Made by a program: the position numbers and the translations under genes. Below the pieces are notes generated by a model, which did not search any database, had not been told where the DNA came from, and saw only the letters and a program-made list of their open reading frames with translations. A DNA stretch of 55,519 nt, from the NCBI GenBank assembly GCA_020847985.1, contig JADLBC010000007.1, positions 1-55,519 on the forward strand, read 5' to 3'. Within the stretch, counting starts at the first letter, position 1, and every line of letters begins with the position of its first letter. Positions 1 to 8,950 of the stretch are shown here, in pieces. The DNA is from Dehalococcoidia bacterium (GTDB lineage Bacteria; Chloroflexota; Dehalococcoidia; Tepidiformales; Tepidiformaceae).

Positions 1-3000
1 ACACCGAACGCCCCATCTACCGGCCCGGCGAAGAGGTCCAGTTCAAGGGCGTCGTGCGCCTGGATGACGACGCCAGCTACTCCGTCCCCGGCGCCGTCAG
101 CGACCTCCGCCTGACCATCACCAGTGCCGACGGCAAGTCCCTGCTCGACCAGCTCGTCTCGCTGAACGACTTCGGCACGTTCGCCGGGAGCTTCACGCTG
201 CCTTCGGATGCGGCCATCGGCAACTACGGCATCGGCCTCACCTGGTGGCCCGCGAACTCGTCCCAGTGGGGCAGCGTGGGCGTCACCGGGACATCGTTCC
301 TCGTGGCCGAATTCCGCGTCCCCGAGTTCGAAGTCGCGGTCTCCACGGGCAAGGGCTCCTACGCCAACGGCGACACCATCGACGCGAAGGCCACGGCCGC
401 GTTCTTCTTCGGCGGGGCACTCGCCGGGGCGAAGACGGAATGGTCCGTCCTCGCCTCGCCCCAGTACGTCCGCATGAAGGGCTACGAGACCTACACCTTC
501 GGCGAGACCCAGCGCTGGCGGTACGGGCCCCAGTCCGTCATCCGCGACCCTGTCCGCGCGACCGGCACCGCCGTCACCGGCGCCGACGGTGCCGCCGCCT
601 TCAACGTGCCCGCCGTCCTGAAGGGCGAGGAGGGCGCACAGCAGTTCACCATCTCCGCCACCGTCACCGACCAGAGCGCGCAGGCCGTCGCGAACGCGAC
701 CACCGTCACCGTGCACCCGGCTTCGCTCTACGCCGGCCTGAAGACGGATGCCTACATCGGCGTCGCCGGCCAGGCATCGAAGGCCGAAGTCGTGACCCTC
801 ACCACCGACGGCGCCATCGTGCCGAACAAGGCCGTGCGCGTCCTCGTCTACGACCGCAAGTGGGTGACGACCAAGGAATCGACCCCCGACGGCGCGCGGC
901 GCTACCGCAGCGACCCCGTGGACACGCTGCTTGAGACCCTCACCGTCACGACGGATGCGAAGGGGCTCGCATCCGTCAGCTTCACGCCCAAGACCGCCGG
1001 CACCATCCGCCTCGTCGCCGAAGTGACCGACGACCGCGGCCGCACCGCGCGTTCTGCGACCTACTTCTGGGTCTCCGGCGCCGGCCAGGCCAGCTGGCGC
1101 ATCAGCAACGACGACATCATTCAGCTCGTCGCCGACAAGGAGAAGTACGAAGTCGGCGATACCGCGCAGGTGCTCGTGCCGGCCCCGTTCGAAGGTGCGA
1201 AGGGCCTCGTCACCATCGAGCGCGGGAAGATCATCTCGAAGGAGGTGCGCGACTTCCCGGCCACGAGCACGACGCTCAGCATCCCCATCAACGCGAAGAG
1301 CGTGCCCAACGTCTTCGTCTCGACCGTCCTCTACCGGCCGCCCACAACGGCCGACCCGATCCCTCGCTACAAGCTGGGATACGTCGAACTGTCCGTGTCC
1401 ACATCGACGCGTGCCCTGAACGTCGAGGTCAAAGCCGACCGCGACCAGGCGAAGCCCGGCGACACCGTCCGCTACACGGTTCGCGTCACCGACAGCGCCG
1501 GGAAGGGCGTGAAGGCCGAGATCTCCGCCGCCGTCGTCGACAAGGCCGTGCTCTCGCTTGCCGAGGACCGCAGCCAGACCGGGCTCGCCGCCTTCTGGTT
1601 CGAACGTGGACTCGGCGTGAACACATCCTCGTCGCTCGCCGTCTCCGTGAACCGATCGAACGACGTCATCGCCGAGCCGCGGCAGGGCGGCAAGGGCGGG
1701 GGCGGCCTTGAGGACGAACGCCTTCGCCAGGAGTTCAAGAACACCGCCTACTGGGCGCCACAGCTCGTCACGAAGGATGACGGCACGCTCACCGTCGATG
1801 TGAAGATGCCCGACAACCTGACGACGTGGCGCTTCCAGGCCCGCGCCGTGAGCGGCGACACGCTCGTCGGAGAGGGCACGAACGAACTCGTTTCCACCCA
1901 GCCCCTGCTCCTGCGGCCGGCCCTCCCCCGCTTCCTGCGCGTGGGTGATAACGCGACCCTTCGCCTGCTCGTGCGCAATGCCACGAAGGAGTCCTCGGAC
2001 GTCACCGTCACCCTCCAGGCCGAGGGCGTCGAGGTGAAGGGCGACCTCTCCCGCAAGGCGAAGGTCGCCGCCGGGCAGTCCGCCGTTCTCGAATGGCCCG
2101 CCGCGGTCGTCGCCGAGGGCACGGCGAAGCTCACCTTCAGCGCGAAGGGCAGCGGCGGTCTCTCCGATGCCGTGGTTCAGGAGATTCCCATCGCCCTCGA
2201 TGTCACGCCCGAGACCACGGCCACGGGTGGCGTTGTGGGCACGGAATCCATGACCGAAGCCATCTATCTGCCCGCGTACGCCATTCTCAAGGGCGGCACC
2301 CTCGACGTTTCGGTCCAGGGCACGCTCGTCGGCTCCCTCGCTTCAGAGCTGGCGTGGTTCAAGCCCTACCCGGTGCGCTGGCACGAACCCTCGGAACGCA
2401 TCGCCGGCCGCATCGTCGCCACCATCGGCATCGCGCGGAGCGAGAAAGCGCAGGGCGTCGACGCGTCCGCGCGGCTCGGCACCGTCGCCAACGATGTCGC
2501 GAGGTTGCTCGCCCGCCAGCGCCAGGACGGTGGCTGGGCGTGGTGCGAGGCCGCCAGCTGCGAAAGCGTGCCCCAGGTCACGGCATCGGTGTTGCTCGCC
2601 CTCGGCGAGGCCAACCGCGAAGGCATCACCGTGAGCGAGGCCCAGGTCGGGCGTGCCGCGTCCTACGTCGGCGCTTACATCACGCGCTCCCTCGATGTCG
2701 CGAAGCCGGCCGACGCCAGCGAGAAGGCGTACATGCTCTACGCCATCGCCGCCGGGAGCGGTTCCGGGCAGGTGTACCTCTCGACCATGCGCGCTCTCCA
2801 GGACGGCTACCGCGCGAAGCTTGCGAACTGGGGCCGCGCCTATCTGCTCATGGCGTACGAAGAGGCCGGCCTCACGAAAGGCGACCAGCAGGTCAACCAG
2901 CTGCTGAACGACCTGGCCGGCGCCGTCCTGCCGAGCGCCAACGGCAACCACTGGGAGGACCCCGGCGCGAAGGGCTCCTACATGACCACCACCCGCGCGA

Positions 3001-3887
3001 CCGCGCTCGCGCTCAACGCCCTCGTCCGCGTCGATCCCTCGCACCCGCTCATCGAGGAGACGGTGCGCTGGCTCATGAACGCCCGCTCCACGGGTGGTTG
3101 GGAATCCGATGTCGAACGCGCGCAGGCCATCCTCGCGCTCTCCGAATTCGCCGCCGGCACGGGCGAGCTCCGCGGCGACTTCAGCTACCGCGCTCTCCTC
3201 GGCGCCCGCGAAATCCTCAGCGGGCAGGTCAGGCCCGGGGCGGCGCCTGTCGCCACCAGCAAGCAGGTGCCGCTCACCGAGGTCGGCGCCGGGAAGGTGA
3301 CGCTGTTCGAACTGGCGCGCGAAGCGACACAGTACGGGCGGCTCTACTACACCCTCGCCCTCCGCTACATGACCCCCGCGAAGGGCGTCGAAGCGGTGAA
3401 CCGCGGCTTCGCCATCTCGCACGAGTACTCCTTGCTCGACGGCGATGGCAAGCCGGTGACGAAGGTGAAGCTCGGCGACACCGTCCGCGTCAAGGTCACG
3501 GTCATGCTCCCCGAGGACCACACCTATGTGGTCGCCGAGGACTTCCTGCCCGCCGGCCTTGAGCCCATCGACCCGCAGCTCAAGACCACCGACCCGAAGC
3601 TCATCGCCCAGCTCAACAACGACCGCGCGGCCACCCGGCCGAAGGAGCTGTCGTACTGGGCACCATGGTTCGGCTGGTACTACAACCCCTGGCAGCAGGT
3701 CGACACCCGCGACGACCGCGTCACGCTCCGCGCCACGCGGCTCGAAAAGGGCGTGTACGAATACATCTACTACGCCCGCGCGACGGCGCCCGGCGACTAC
3801 TTCATCGCACCCGCGCACGTGCAGGATTCGTACTTCCCGGACGTGTTCGGGCGCAGCGACAGCGGGCGGTTCGTGATCGAGCCGTAG
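1..3887 (+). CDS. Alpha-2-macroglobulin family protein, 5' end missing, thioester motif lost
   Basis: The frame is open from the first bases of the window. The residues before the first possible GTG (54) already read as the MG2-type motif TERPIYRPGEEVQFKG, so the gene begins upstream and this is the C-terminal ~1295 residues. Bacterial alpha-2-macroglobulins are large periplasmic or cell-surface proteins that trap proteases. What follows is a series of beta-sandwich MG domains, a bait-like segment with Gly-rich GGKGGGGLEDERL, the YWAPQLVTKDDG...MPDNLTTWRFQARA core, an alpha-helical thioester-like domain and a C-terminal MG10-like domain. Where the family has CxEQ after Y-P, this protein reads W-H-E-P (2379-2390), so no thioester can form and any trapping must be non-covalent. 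Family assignment is firm; the absence of the thioester is read directly. Confidence 0.9.
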   Translation, partial: TERPIYRPGEEVQFKGVVRLDDDASYSVPGAVSDLRLTITSADGKSLLDQLVSLNDFGTFAGSFTLPSDAAIGNYGIGLTWWPANSSQWGSVGVTGTSFLVAEFRVPEFEVAVSTGKGSYANGDTIDAKATAAFFFGGALAGAKTEWSVLASPQYVRMKGYETYTFGETQRWRYGPQSVIRDPVRATGTAVTGADGAAAFNVPAVLKGEEGAQQFTISATVTDQSAQAVANATTVTVHPASLYAGLKTDAYIGVAGQASKAEVVTLTTDGAIVPNKAVRVLVYDRKWVTTKESTPDGARRYRSDPVDTLLETLTVTTDAKGLASVSFTPKTAGTIRLVAEVTDDRGRTARSATYFWVSGAGQASWRISNDDIIQLVADKEKYEVGDTAQVLVPAPFEGAKGLVTIERGKIISKEVRDFPATSTTLSIPINAKSVPNVFVSTVLYRPPTTADPIPRYKLGYVELSVSTSTRALNVEVKADRDQAKPGDTVRYTVRVTDSAGKGVKAEISAAVVDKAVLSLAEDRSQTGLAAFWFERGLGVNTSSSLAVSVNRSNDVIAEPRQGGKGGGGLEDERLRQEFKNTAYWAPQLVTKDDGTLTVDVKMPDNLTTWRFQARAVSGDTLVGEGTNELVSTQPLLLRPALPRFLRVGDNATLRLLVRNATKESSDVTVTLQAEGVEVKGDLSRKAKVAAGQSAVLEWPAAVVAEGTAKLTFSAKGSGGLSDAVVQEIPIALDVTPETTATGGVVGTESMTEAIYLPAYAILKGGTLDVSVQGTLVGSLASELAWFKPYPVRWHEPSERIAGRIVATIGIARSEKAQGVDASARLGTVANDVARLLARQRQDGGWAWCEAASCESVPQVTASVLLALGEANREGITVSEAQVGRAASYVGAYITRSLDVAKPADASEKAYMLYAIAAGSGSGQVYLSTMRALQDGYRAKLANWGRAYLLMAYEEAGLTKGDQQVNQLLNDLAGAVLPSANGNHWEDPGAKGSYMTTTRATALALNALVRVDPSHPLIEETVRWLMNARSTGGWESDVERAQAILALSEFAAGTGELRGDFSYRALLGAREILSGQVRPGAAPVATSKQVPLTEVGAGKVTLFELAREATQYGRLYYTLALRYMTPAKGVEAVNRGFAISHEYSLLDGDGKPVTKVKLGDTVRVKVTVMLPEDHTYVVAEDFLPAGLEPIDPQLKTTDPKLIAQLNNDRAATRPKELSYWAPWFGWYYNPWQQVDTRDDRVTLRATRLEKGVYEYIYYARATAPGDYFIAPAHVQDSYFPDVFGRSDSGRFVIEP

Positions 3888-3893
3888 GGCCGG

Positions 3894-4307
3894 TTACCTT
3901 GCGCGGGCGGCGAGCACGCCCGCGCCGAGCGCGATCAGCGGGTACATGGCGTACGTCAGGCCGATGTCCGCCATGTACTCGCCGAGGCTCATGTTCACCG
4001 GCTCGGAGAGCATGAGCGGCAGGTCGAACACGATGCTCATCGCCGCCCACGCCAGCCCGATGGCCGCGCACCGGGCCGGCGAGGTCCCCGGGTGCCCCAC
4101 CAGGTACCGCACGATGAGTGCGGTACACGCCGCCGCCACGGTCACGGCCATGACGGATTCGAAGAAGCCGCGATGGTCATCGCGCAGGGGCTCGACGGCG
4201 AACGAAACGGCGAACGGCACGGCCCAGAGCAGCGCGCCGAACACCACCACCGCCGTGAGGTCGAATCCCCGGCGTTCGTAGCGAAGCAGGTGTCGGGAGG
4301 CGGTCAC
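3894..4307 (-). CDS. Small integral membrane protein of unknown function
   Basis: A 137-residue protein with about four predicted membrane helices: LTAVVVFGALLWAVPFAVSF, SVMAVTVAAACTALIVRYLV, an Ala/Ile-rich third segment and a C-terminal YPLIALGAGVLAAR segment. I recognise no family. Its stop lies 7 bp from the stop of the alpha-2-macroglobulin gene, tail-to-tail. It lies 72 bp downstream of the ABC transporter ATPase gene, on the same strand, and could be read through from it. ATG start at 4307; Arg-rich N terminus (RHLLRYERRG) would be cytoplasmic by the positive-inside rule. Confidence 0.6.
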   Translation of the reverse strand: MTASRHLLRYERRGFDLTAVVVFGALLWAVPFAVSFAVEPLRDDHRGFFESVMAVTVAAACTALIVRYLVGHPGTSPARCAAIGLAWAAMSIVFDLPLMLSEPVNMSLGEYMADIGLTYAMYPLIALGAGVLAARAR

Positions 4308-4331
4308 AGAGGCAGCATCGGCCGCGGGCGA

Positions 4332-4346
4332 GCCCTTCGAAAGGGC
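4332..4346 (-). terminator. Weak hairpin after the ABC transporter ATPase gene
   Basis: Six-base-pair perfect stem (GCCCTT/AAGGGC) with a 3-nt loop in the gap between the ATPase stop and the next gene. There is no T-run, so it could be a weak attenuator or chance. Confidence 0.25.
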
Positions 4347-4379
4347 CGCCAGTCTATTCCCCGGTGTCCCGCCCGGCGC

Positions 4380-5078
4380 TCAGGTCGCGAGCTTCCCCGC
4401 GCGGTGCTCACGGATTTCGCCGTCGTGCATCTCCAGCACGCGGTCCGCGAGCTCGGCCATCGCCATATCGTGCGTGACCATGATGCCGAGCACGTCCCGC
4501 GCCCGGACCTCGCGGATCAGCGACTCCACCACCTGGCGCCCCCGCGCCGAGTCCAGGCTCGCCGTCGGCTCATCCACGAGCACCAGCCTCGGGTCGTTCA
4601 TGAGCGCCCGCGCGATGGCCACCCGCTGGCGTTCGCCCCCGGAAAGCTGCGTCGCAAGCGCGTTCCGCCGCTTCTCAAGGCCCAGTTCCTCGAGCAGACG
4701 GCCGGCGCGGGCGTTCGCGTCCCGCTTGTCCAGCGACCCCAGTGCGGCGGGCACGAGCAGGTTCTCGCGCGCCGTGAGGAACGGCAGGAGGTTGTTCGCC
4801 TGGAAGACGAAGCCGACCATTTCGCGGCGATACTTCGCGAGGTCGCGCTTCGCCGCGCCGCCCACTTCGCTCCCGTTGACGACGATGCGTCCGCCCGTCG
4901 GCGCCAGCAGCCCGCCAATCATCGCCAGCAGCGTCGTCTTCCCCGAGCCGCTGGGCCCGACGAGCGCGACGAATTCGCCCGGCGCGGTTTCGAAGCTCAC
5001 ATGGCGCACCGCGCGCACCGCGTCTTCGCCGCTGCCGTAGGTCTTCTCGAGGTCCTGGACCGCCAGCGTTGTCGCCAT
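4380..5078 (-). CDS. ABC transporter ATP-binding protein, LolD/MacB/DevA type
   Basis: A 232-residue ATPase subunit. Visible motifs are Walker A GPSGSGKTTLL, Q-loop FVFQANNLLPFLTARENL, signature LSGGERQRVAIARAL, Walker B LVLVDEPTASLD and the H-switch VTHD. The length and motif set match the ATPases that drive MacB/FtsX-type mechanotransmission permeases (lipoprotein, macrolide or DevBCA glycolipid export). The partner permease ends 9 bp upstream on the same strand, so the two form an operon. No membrane-fusion (DevB/MacA) gene is adjacent. Substrate cannot be read from the sequence. Confidence 0.93.
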   Translation of the reverse strand: MATTLAVQDLEKTYGSGEDAVRAVRHVSFETAPGEFVALVGPSGSGKTTLLAMIGGLLAPTGGRIVVNGSEVGGAAKRDLAKYRREMVGFVFQANNLLPFLTARENLLVPAALGSLDKRDANARAGRLLEELGLEKRRNALATQLSGGERQRVAIARALMNDPRLVLVDEPTASLDSARGRQVVESLIREVRARDVLGIMVTHDMAMAELADRVLEMHDGEIREHRAGKLAT

Positions 5079-5087
5079 TGCCGCCCC

Positions 5088-6191
5088 CTACTGCTGCTGG
5101 CCGAGCGCGATGATAGGGTCGACCTTGACCACCTGCCGCCCGGAGAACGCTGTCCCCACGATCGCCATCAGCAGCAGGAGTGCGCTCGTCGTCACGAAGG
5201 TGCCCGTGGTGAACGCGATCGGCACGGCGTCGGGGAGGCGGCGAAGGGCAGCGTCCGAGACCATCGCCAGTGGCACCGAGATCGCCAGCCCGACGGCCGA
5301 GATGCCCACCACCTGCAGCAGGATCTGCCGGAACACGAAGAAGTTCGATGCCCCGATCGCCTTCAGCACACCGATCTGCGGGATCTTTTGCAGCGTCAGC
5401 ACGTAGAAGAACACGCCGATTACGAGCGCCCCGATGATGTACCCGAATACCCGCAGCGACGTCACCGTCGATTGCTGGCCCGACACGCCCTCGATGTTGG
5501 CGAATGCCGTGCGCTTGTTCACCACCTCGAACCCGGCGCCCGTCTTCCCCGGGAGCCCCTTTCCCTTGAGGAGCACGATGCTCGCGGCGGGCGTTTCATC
5601 GCCGCGCGCGCCATACCGCAGCGTGTCCCATGTCGAGCGCAGCACGTAGACCGCGGGCTGGAAGAAGAACGCGCCTTCGTCGATTTCGCCCACGATGGTA
5701 AACGCCCGGCGTTCGAGCCGGAAGGTGATCTCGACCTCGTCCCCGACATCGAGGCCGGTCGCCTTGAGGAACGATTTGTCCGCGAGCAACCCGCCCGCGT
5801 CCTCGGCTGTGAGCGCCCGCCCTTCGGTCACTTTCGGCTCGCCAATGGTACCGGGGTCATAGCCCAGGAAGGCAGCCGAGTTCACCTTACCGTCTGCTCG
5901 CCGGTAGTTTGCCGAGACATAACCGATGGGTGCGGAATCGGTCACGCCCGGTGTCTTGCCGATGGCGTCCACCGTCGCCTGCGAAAGCTCCGAACGGATG
6001 ACGCTCACGCTCGCCCCATCGGAATACGCGATGGCGTCGGCGTCGAAGTTCTGGAGCGCACTCCCGGCGAGCACGTTCAGGCCCACGCCGAGGCCGTTGA
6101 TCATCAGCACCAGGTACGAAATGAGGGTGACGATGAGCGCGATCAGCGCGAACTGCATCTTGCGCCGCCGGATTTCGAGCAGACCGATCAC
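5088..6191 (-). CDS. ABC transporter permease, FtsX/DevC type
   Basis: The permease partner of the adjacent ATPase, 367 residues. It has an N-terminal membrane helix after the typical IGLLEIRRRKMQFALIALIV start, a long extracytoplasmic MacB-like domain, then three C-terminal helices (VFGYIIGALVIGVFFYVLTL, a QILLQVVGISAVGLAI segment and a TSALLLLMAIVGTAFSG segment), the FtsX fold. I chose GTG 6191 because a GGAGGGG ribosome site lies just upstream and homologues begin at this motif. The frame stays open to 6341, but that 50-residue extension looks unlike the family and would run into the lemA promoter. Known relatives export glycolipids, lipoproteins or drugs; the substrate here is unknown. 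Confidence 0.88.
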   Translation of the reverse strand: MIGLLEIRRRKMQFALIALIVTLISYLVLMINGLGVGLNVLAGSALQNFDADAIAYSDGASVSVIRSELSQATVDAIGKTPGVTDSAPIGYVSANYRRADGKVNSAAFLGYDPGTIGEPKVTEGRALTAEDAGGLLADKSFLKATGLDVGDEVEITFRLERRAFTIVGEIDEGAFFFQPAVYVLRSTWDTLRYGARGDETPAASIVLLKGKGLPGKTGAGFEVVNKRTAFANIEGVSGQQSTVTSLRVFGYIIGALVIGVFFYVLTLQKIPQIGVLKAIGASNFFVFRQILLQVVGISAVGLAISVPLAMVSDAALRRLPDAVPIAFTTGTFVTTSALLLLMAIVGTAFSGRQVVKVDPIIALGQQQ

Positions 6192-6307
6192 GAACCCCTC
6201 CGTGGGCCATCCGCCGGGAACGATGGGCGGGCCGGTGAGGCCCGCAAAGTAGGGCCAACCGGCGGCCGGAATGAGCGATCCATCCCACGATGGCGCTTCC
6301 CGCGCTG

Positions 6308-6316
6308 TGTTAGGAT
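6308..6316 (+). promoter_or_regulatory. Extended -10 element for lemA
   Basis: TGT followed by TAGGAT, an extended -10 match (TGn-TAnnAT), 27 bp before the lemA ATG. No convincing -35 hexamer stands at 16-18 bp, as expected for an extended -10 promoter. A GGGAG ribosome site follows at about 6332. Confidence 0.35.
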
Positions 6317-6343
6317 CCCGCGAAGTCCGTTCCGGGAGCACGC

Positions 6344-6922
6344 ATGACTACCCTGATTGTGGTCGGCATCATCGTTGTTGTCCTCCTCATCGTCATCTTC
6401 TGGGTGATCGGGATGTACAACGGCCTCGTTCGCGCGCGCATTCGCGTGAAGGAGGCGTGGTCCGGCATCGATGTCCAGCTGAAGCGCCGTTCCAGCCTCA
6501 TCCCCAACCTCGTCGAAACCGTCAAGGGCTACGCCGCGCACGAAAAGGAAACGCTCGAAAACGTGACCCGCGCCCGCGCCATGCTCGATCGCGCCAGCGG
6601 CCCGAAAGAAGCCGCCCAGGCCGACAACATGCTGCAGGCCTCGCTCCGTTCGCTCTTCGCCGTGGCCGAAGCCTACCCGGACCTGAAGGCGAACGAGAAC
6701 TTCCGCGAACTGCAGCGCGAACTGACCGATACCGAGGACAAGATCGCGTACTCGCGCCAGTTCTATAACACCAACGTCGGCAACTACAACGAAAAGCGGC
6801 TCACCTTCCCCACCGCCATCATCGCCGGCATGTTCAACTTCGGCCCCGAGGAGTTCTACGAAGCCGAGGAAGAATCACGCGCGGACGTACACGTCAGCTT
6901 CTCGAACAGCAGCACGAACTGA
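6344..6922 (+). CDS. lemA: LemA family membrane protein
   Basis: A 192-residue LemA protein: a single N-terminal helix ([19 protein letters not shown]) followed by the family's cytoplasmic helical domain with the hallmark [39 protein letters not shown] and [10 protein letters not shown] segments. The molecular role of LemA is not settled. In many bacteria it sits directly beside an HtpX/M48 protease or a TPM-domain protein, and the same arrangement is seen here, with the M48 gene 38 bp downstream on the same strand. ATG start with a GGGAG ribosome site and an extended -10 just upstream. Confidence 0.95.
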   Translation: MTTLIVVGIIVVVLLIVIFWVIGMYNGLVRARIRVKEAWSGIDVQLKRRSSLIPNLVETVKGYAAHEKETLENVTRARAMLDRASGPKEAAQADNMLQASLRSLFAVAEAYPDLKANENFRELQRELTDTEDKIAYSRQFYNTNVGNYNEKRLTFPTAIIAGMFNFGPEEFYEAEEESRADVHVSFSNSSTN

Positions 6923-6959
6923 TTCCCGTGAGAGCGGCGGGAATGCGCGATAACGGCTG

Positions 6960-7892
6960 GTGCGCCTGATGGCAGGGCGCACCAGTTCGATCGTGGTCTA
7001 CGACCGCATCGCCGCCAACAAGCGCGAGACCTGGGTCCTGCTTGCAGCCTTCGTGTTGTTGCTGTCCGGCCTGGTCACCGCCGTCGTGCTCGGATTCGGG
7101 CTGCCGGTCGGCGCGATTGGCATCGCCGGCATTGCCATCATCTTCTATGCCCTCTTCAGCTACTTCGCCTCGACCGCCGTGGTGCTCTCCATCTCCGGAG
7201 CGCACGAAGTCGGCAAGGAGGAGGAGTGGGAGTTCGTCCGGCGCGTGGAGAACCTCTGCATCGGCGCCGGGCTCCCCATGCCGAAGACCTGGGTGCTCGA
7301 GGACTCCGCCCCGAACGCCTTCGCCACCGGCCGCGACCCGCAACATTCGCACGTCGTCGTCACGCGTGGCCTGCTCGACAAGCTGGAGCCGATCGAGCTT
7401 GAGGGCGTCCTCGCGCATGAACTCTCGCACATCGGCAACTACGACATCCGTGTGATGACCATCATCACCGTGCTTGTCGGCGTCGTTGTTCTGATCTCGG
7501 ACCTCACCCTGCGCTTCACGATGATGGGCGCCGGCGGACGCCGCTCCAACCGCGACAAGGGCGGCGGGGGCGTGCAACTCGCCCTCCTCGCGATCGCGCT
7601 GCTCGGCGCCCTCCTCGCGCCCATCATCGCGCAGGTCATCCGCTTCGCCGTCAGCCGGCGCCGCGAATACCTCGCCGATGCCAGCGGCGCGCTCCTGTGC
7701 CGAAATCCCGATGCCCTCGCCCGCGCTCTCGAAAAGATCAGCGCCGACCCGGAGCCCCTGGAGGCGGCGAACAAGGCCACGGCCCATCTCTACATCTCGA
7801 ACCCGCTCAAGGAGCACTCAAGCTTCCTGAATAACCTCTTCTCGACGCATCCGGACATCGACGACCGCATTCGCGTGCTCCGCGCGATGTAG
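6960..7892 (+). CDS. M48 family membrane metalloprotease (HtpX-like)
   Basis: A 310-residue membrane-bound zinc protease of the HtpX type, thought to degrade damaged membrane proteins. Two N-terminal helices (about residues 26-72) precede the catalytic domain with HELSH (H153, E154, H157). A further helix pair follows, then the downstream Glu ligand in RRREYLADASGAL. The N terminus lacks any cleavable signal. GTG 6960 gives the length used; ATG 6969 is an equally possible start. It follows lemA and is probably cotranscribed with it. Its stop abuts the stop of the convergent nuclease-family gene with no spacer. Confidence 0.93.
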   Translation: MRLMAGRTSSIVVYDRIAANKRETWVLLAAFVLLLSGLVTAVVLGFGLPVGAIGIAGIAIIFYALFSYFASTAVVLSISGAHEVGKEEEWEFVRRVENLCIGAGLPMPKTWVLEDSAPNAFATGRDPQHSHVVVTRGLLDKLEPIELEGVLAHELSHIGNYDIRVMTIITVLVGVVVLISDLTLRFTMMGAGGRRSNRDKGGGGVQLALLAIALLGALLAPIIAQVIRFAVSRRREYLADASGALLCRNPDALARALEKISADPEPLEAANKATAHLYISNPLKEHSSFLNNLFSTHPDIDDRIRVLRAM

Positions 7893-8819
7893 TTACTTCG
7901 GCGGCATGACGGCGTAATCAACGATCACCGGCTTGTGGTCGCTTCCCTCGCCACGTCCTTCGCGCACCTCCAGGCAGGCGAATGCAGGCGCTGCGAGCAC
8001 GTGATCGATGCGGATAGGAGGGGCCTTGCGGAGGCCGTTCGGCCACGTCGCCGCGTTCCCCCGCTCGCACGCCGCGTGCGCTGATTCCAGTCCGAAGTCC
8101 CGCACCCGCTGATACCAACGATGGAAGTGCGTTGCGTTGTAATCGCCCGCGACGATGAGCGAACGCGTGTCCTCGGTGCGAAGCGCCTCGATGATCCCGC
8201 GGTAACTGTCGTTCCAGTGGCCGAACTGGTGTGCGTTCGAAGGTGAAACCGGGTGGATGTTGTAGATCCGCACATCGCGGCCGTTCACATCGATGGTGGC
8301 GCGCGTCATCGGCACGCCGCCCGCCGACCAGGTGCCGCCCGCCACGATCGGGAAACGCGAGTAGATGGCCGTGCCGTAAGGTCCCCGCCCTGGATCGCCC
8401 ACGTGATACGGCCAGCCCCGGAGTATACCCTCGCGCTCGAACGCCTCCAGCGCCCGCGGCGTGAACTCCTGCACCACGAGCACGTCCGGCTGCTCCGCCA
8501 CGACTTCCCGGGCGATGGCGCCGAAGTCCGCGTTGTCGATGAACAAGTTCGCGCTCATCACGCGCAGGCGGGGCGCTTCCCCGGCGCCGGCGGGCAGCGA
8601 TGTCCCCGCCGTGTATTCCGGCAGCACCCACCCTGCGTGCACCGCCGCGACCGTCACCGCGACGGCGGCGAGAGCCCAGCGCCGGAACGCCCATGCACCC
8701 ATCGCCACGGGATACGCCGGCAGGTAGACCCACCAGGTGTAGGCGTTGACCACCGCCAGGAAGAACCACCGGTCCGGGATGACGATGCGCGCCGCCTGAA
8801 ACGCGGCCATGCACACCAC
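7893..8819 (-). CDS. Membrane-anchored endonuclease/exonuclease/phosphatase family protein
   Basis: A 308-residue protein with two or three hydrophobic N-terminal segments (RWFFLAVVNAYTWWVYLPAY and RRWALAAVAVTVAAVHAGWV) followed by a complete EEP domain. Family motifs present are RVMSANL, VLVVQEF (catalytic Glu), YNIHPVS, AGDYNATHF and the terminal SDHKPV His. Related exported EEP proteins act as nucleases or phosphodiesterases; the domain here would face outward. GTG 8819 is the most upstream standard start. The frame stays open further upstream and encodes another hydrophobic stretch (VAWIAAWAGVV), so a non-standard earlier start is possible. It lies downstream of moeA on the same strand. 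Confidence 0.85.
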   Translation of the reverse strand: MVCMAAFQAARIVIPDRWFFLAVVNAYTWWVYLPAYPVAMGAWAFRRWALAAVAVTVAAVHAGWVLPEYTAGTSLPAGAGEAPRLRVMSANLFIDNADFGAIAREVVAEQPDVLVVQEFTPRALEAFEREGILRGWPYHVGDPGRGPYGTAIYSRFPIVAGGTWSAGGVPMTRATIDVNGRDVRIYNIHPVSPSNAHQFGHWNDSYRGIIEALRTEDTRSLIVAGDYNATHFHRWYQRVRDFGLESAHAACERGNAATWPNGLRKAPPIRIDHVLAAPAFACLEVREGRGEGSDHKPVIVDYAVMPPK

Positions 8820-8950
8820 TCCCGCCCACGCCGCGATCCAGGCGACGCGGACGAGAGCCAGCGCGAGCCGTCGCCAGCGGGGGAGATCGTTCGGCGGCGC
8901 CGCGGCCGGGGGTTCGGCCGGGAGCGCGCCAATAACCTCCGGGTCGCCTT

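Noticed and set aside
2343..3818. A 491-codon open frame antisense to the alpha-2-macroglobulin gene
   Set aside because: Long antisense frames are expected at this GC content; it is rich in Arg/Gly/Glu without domains, while the plus strand has clear family motifs.
4092..6347. A 751-codon plus-strand frame over the ABC transporter genes
   Set aside because: It is the antisense shadow of two genes with full ABC motifs and is dominated by Arg/His/Pro.
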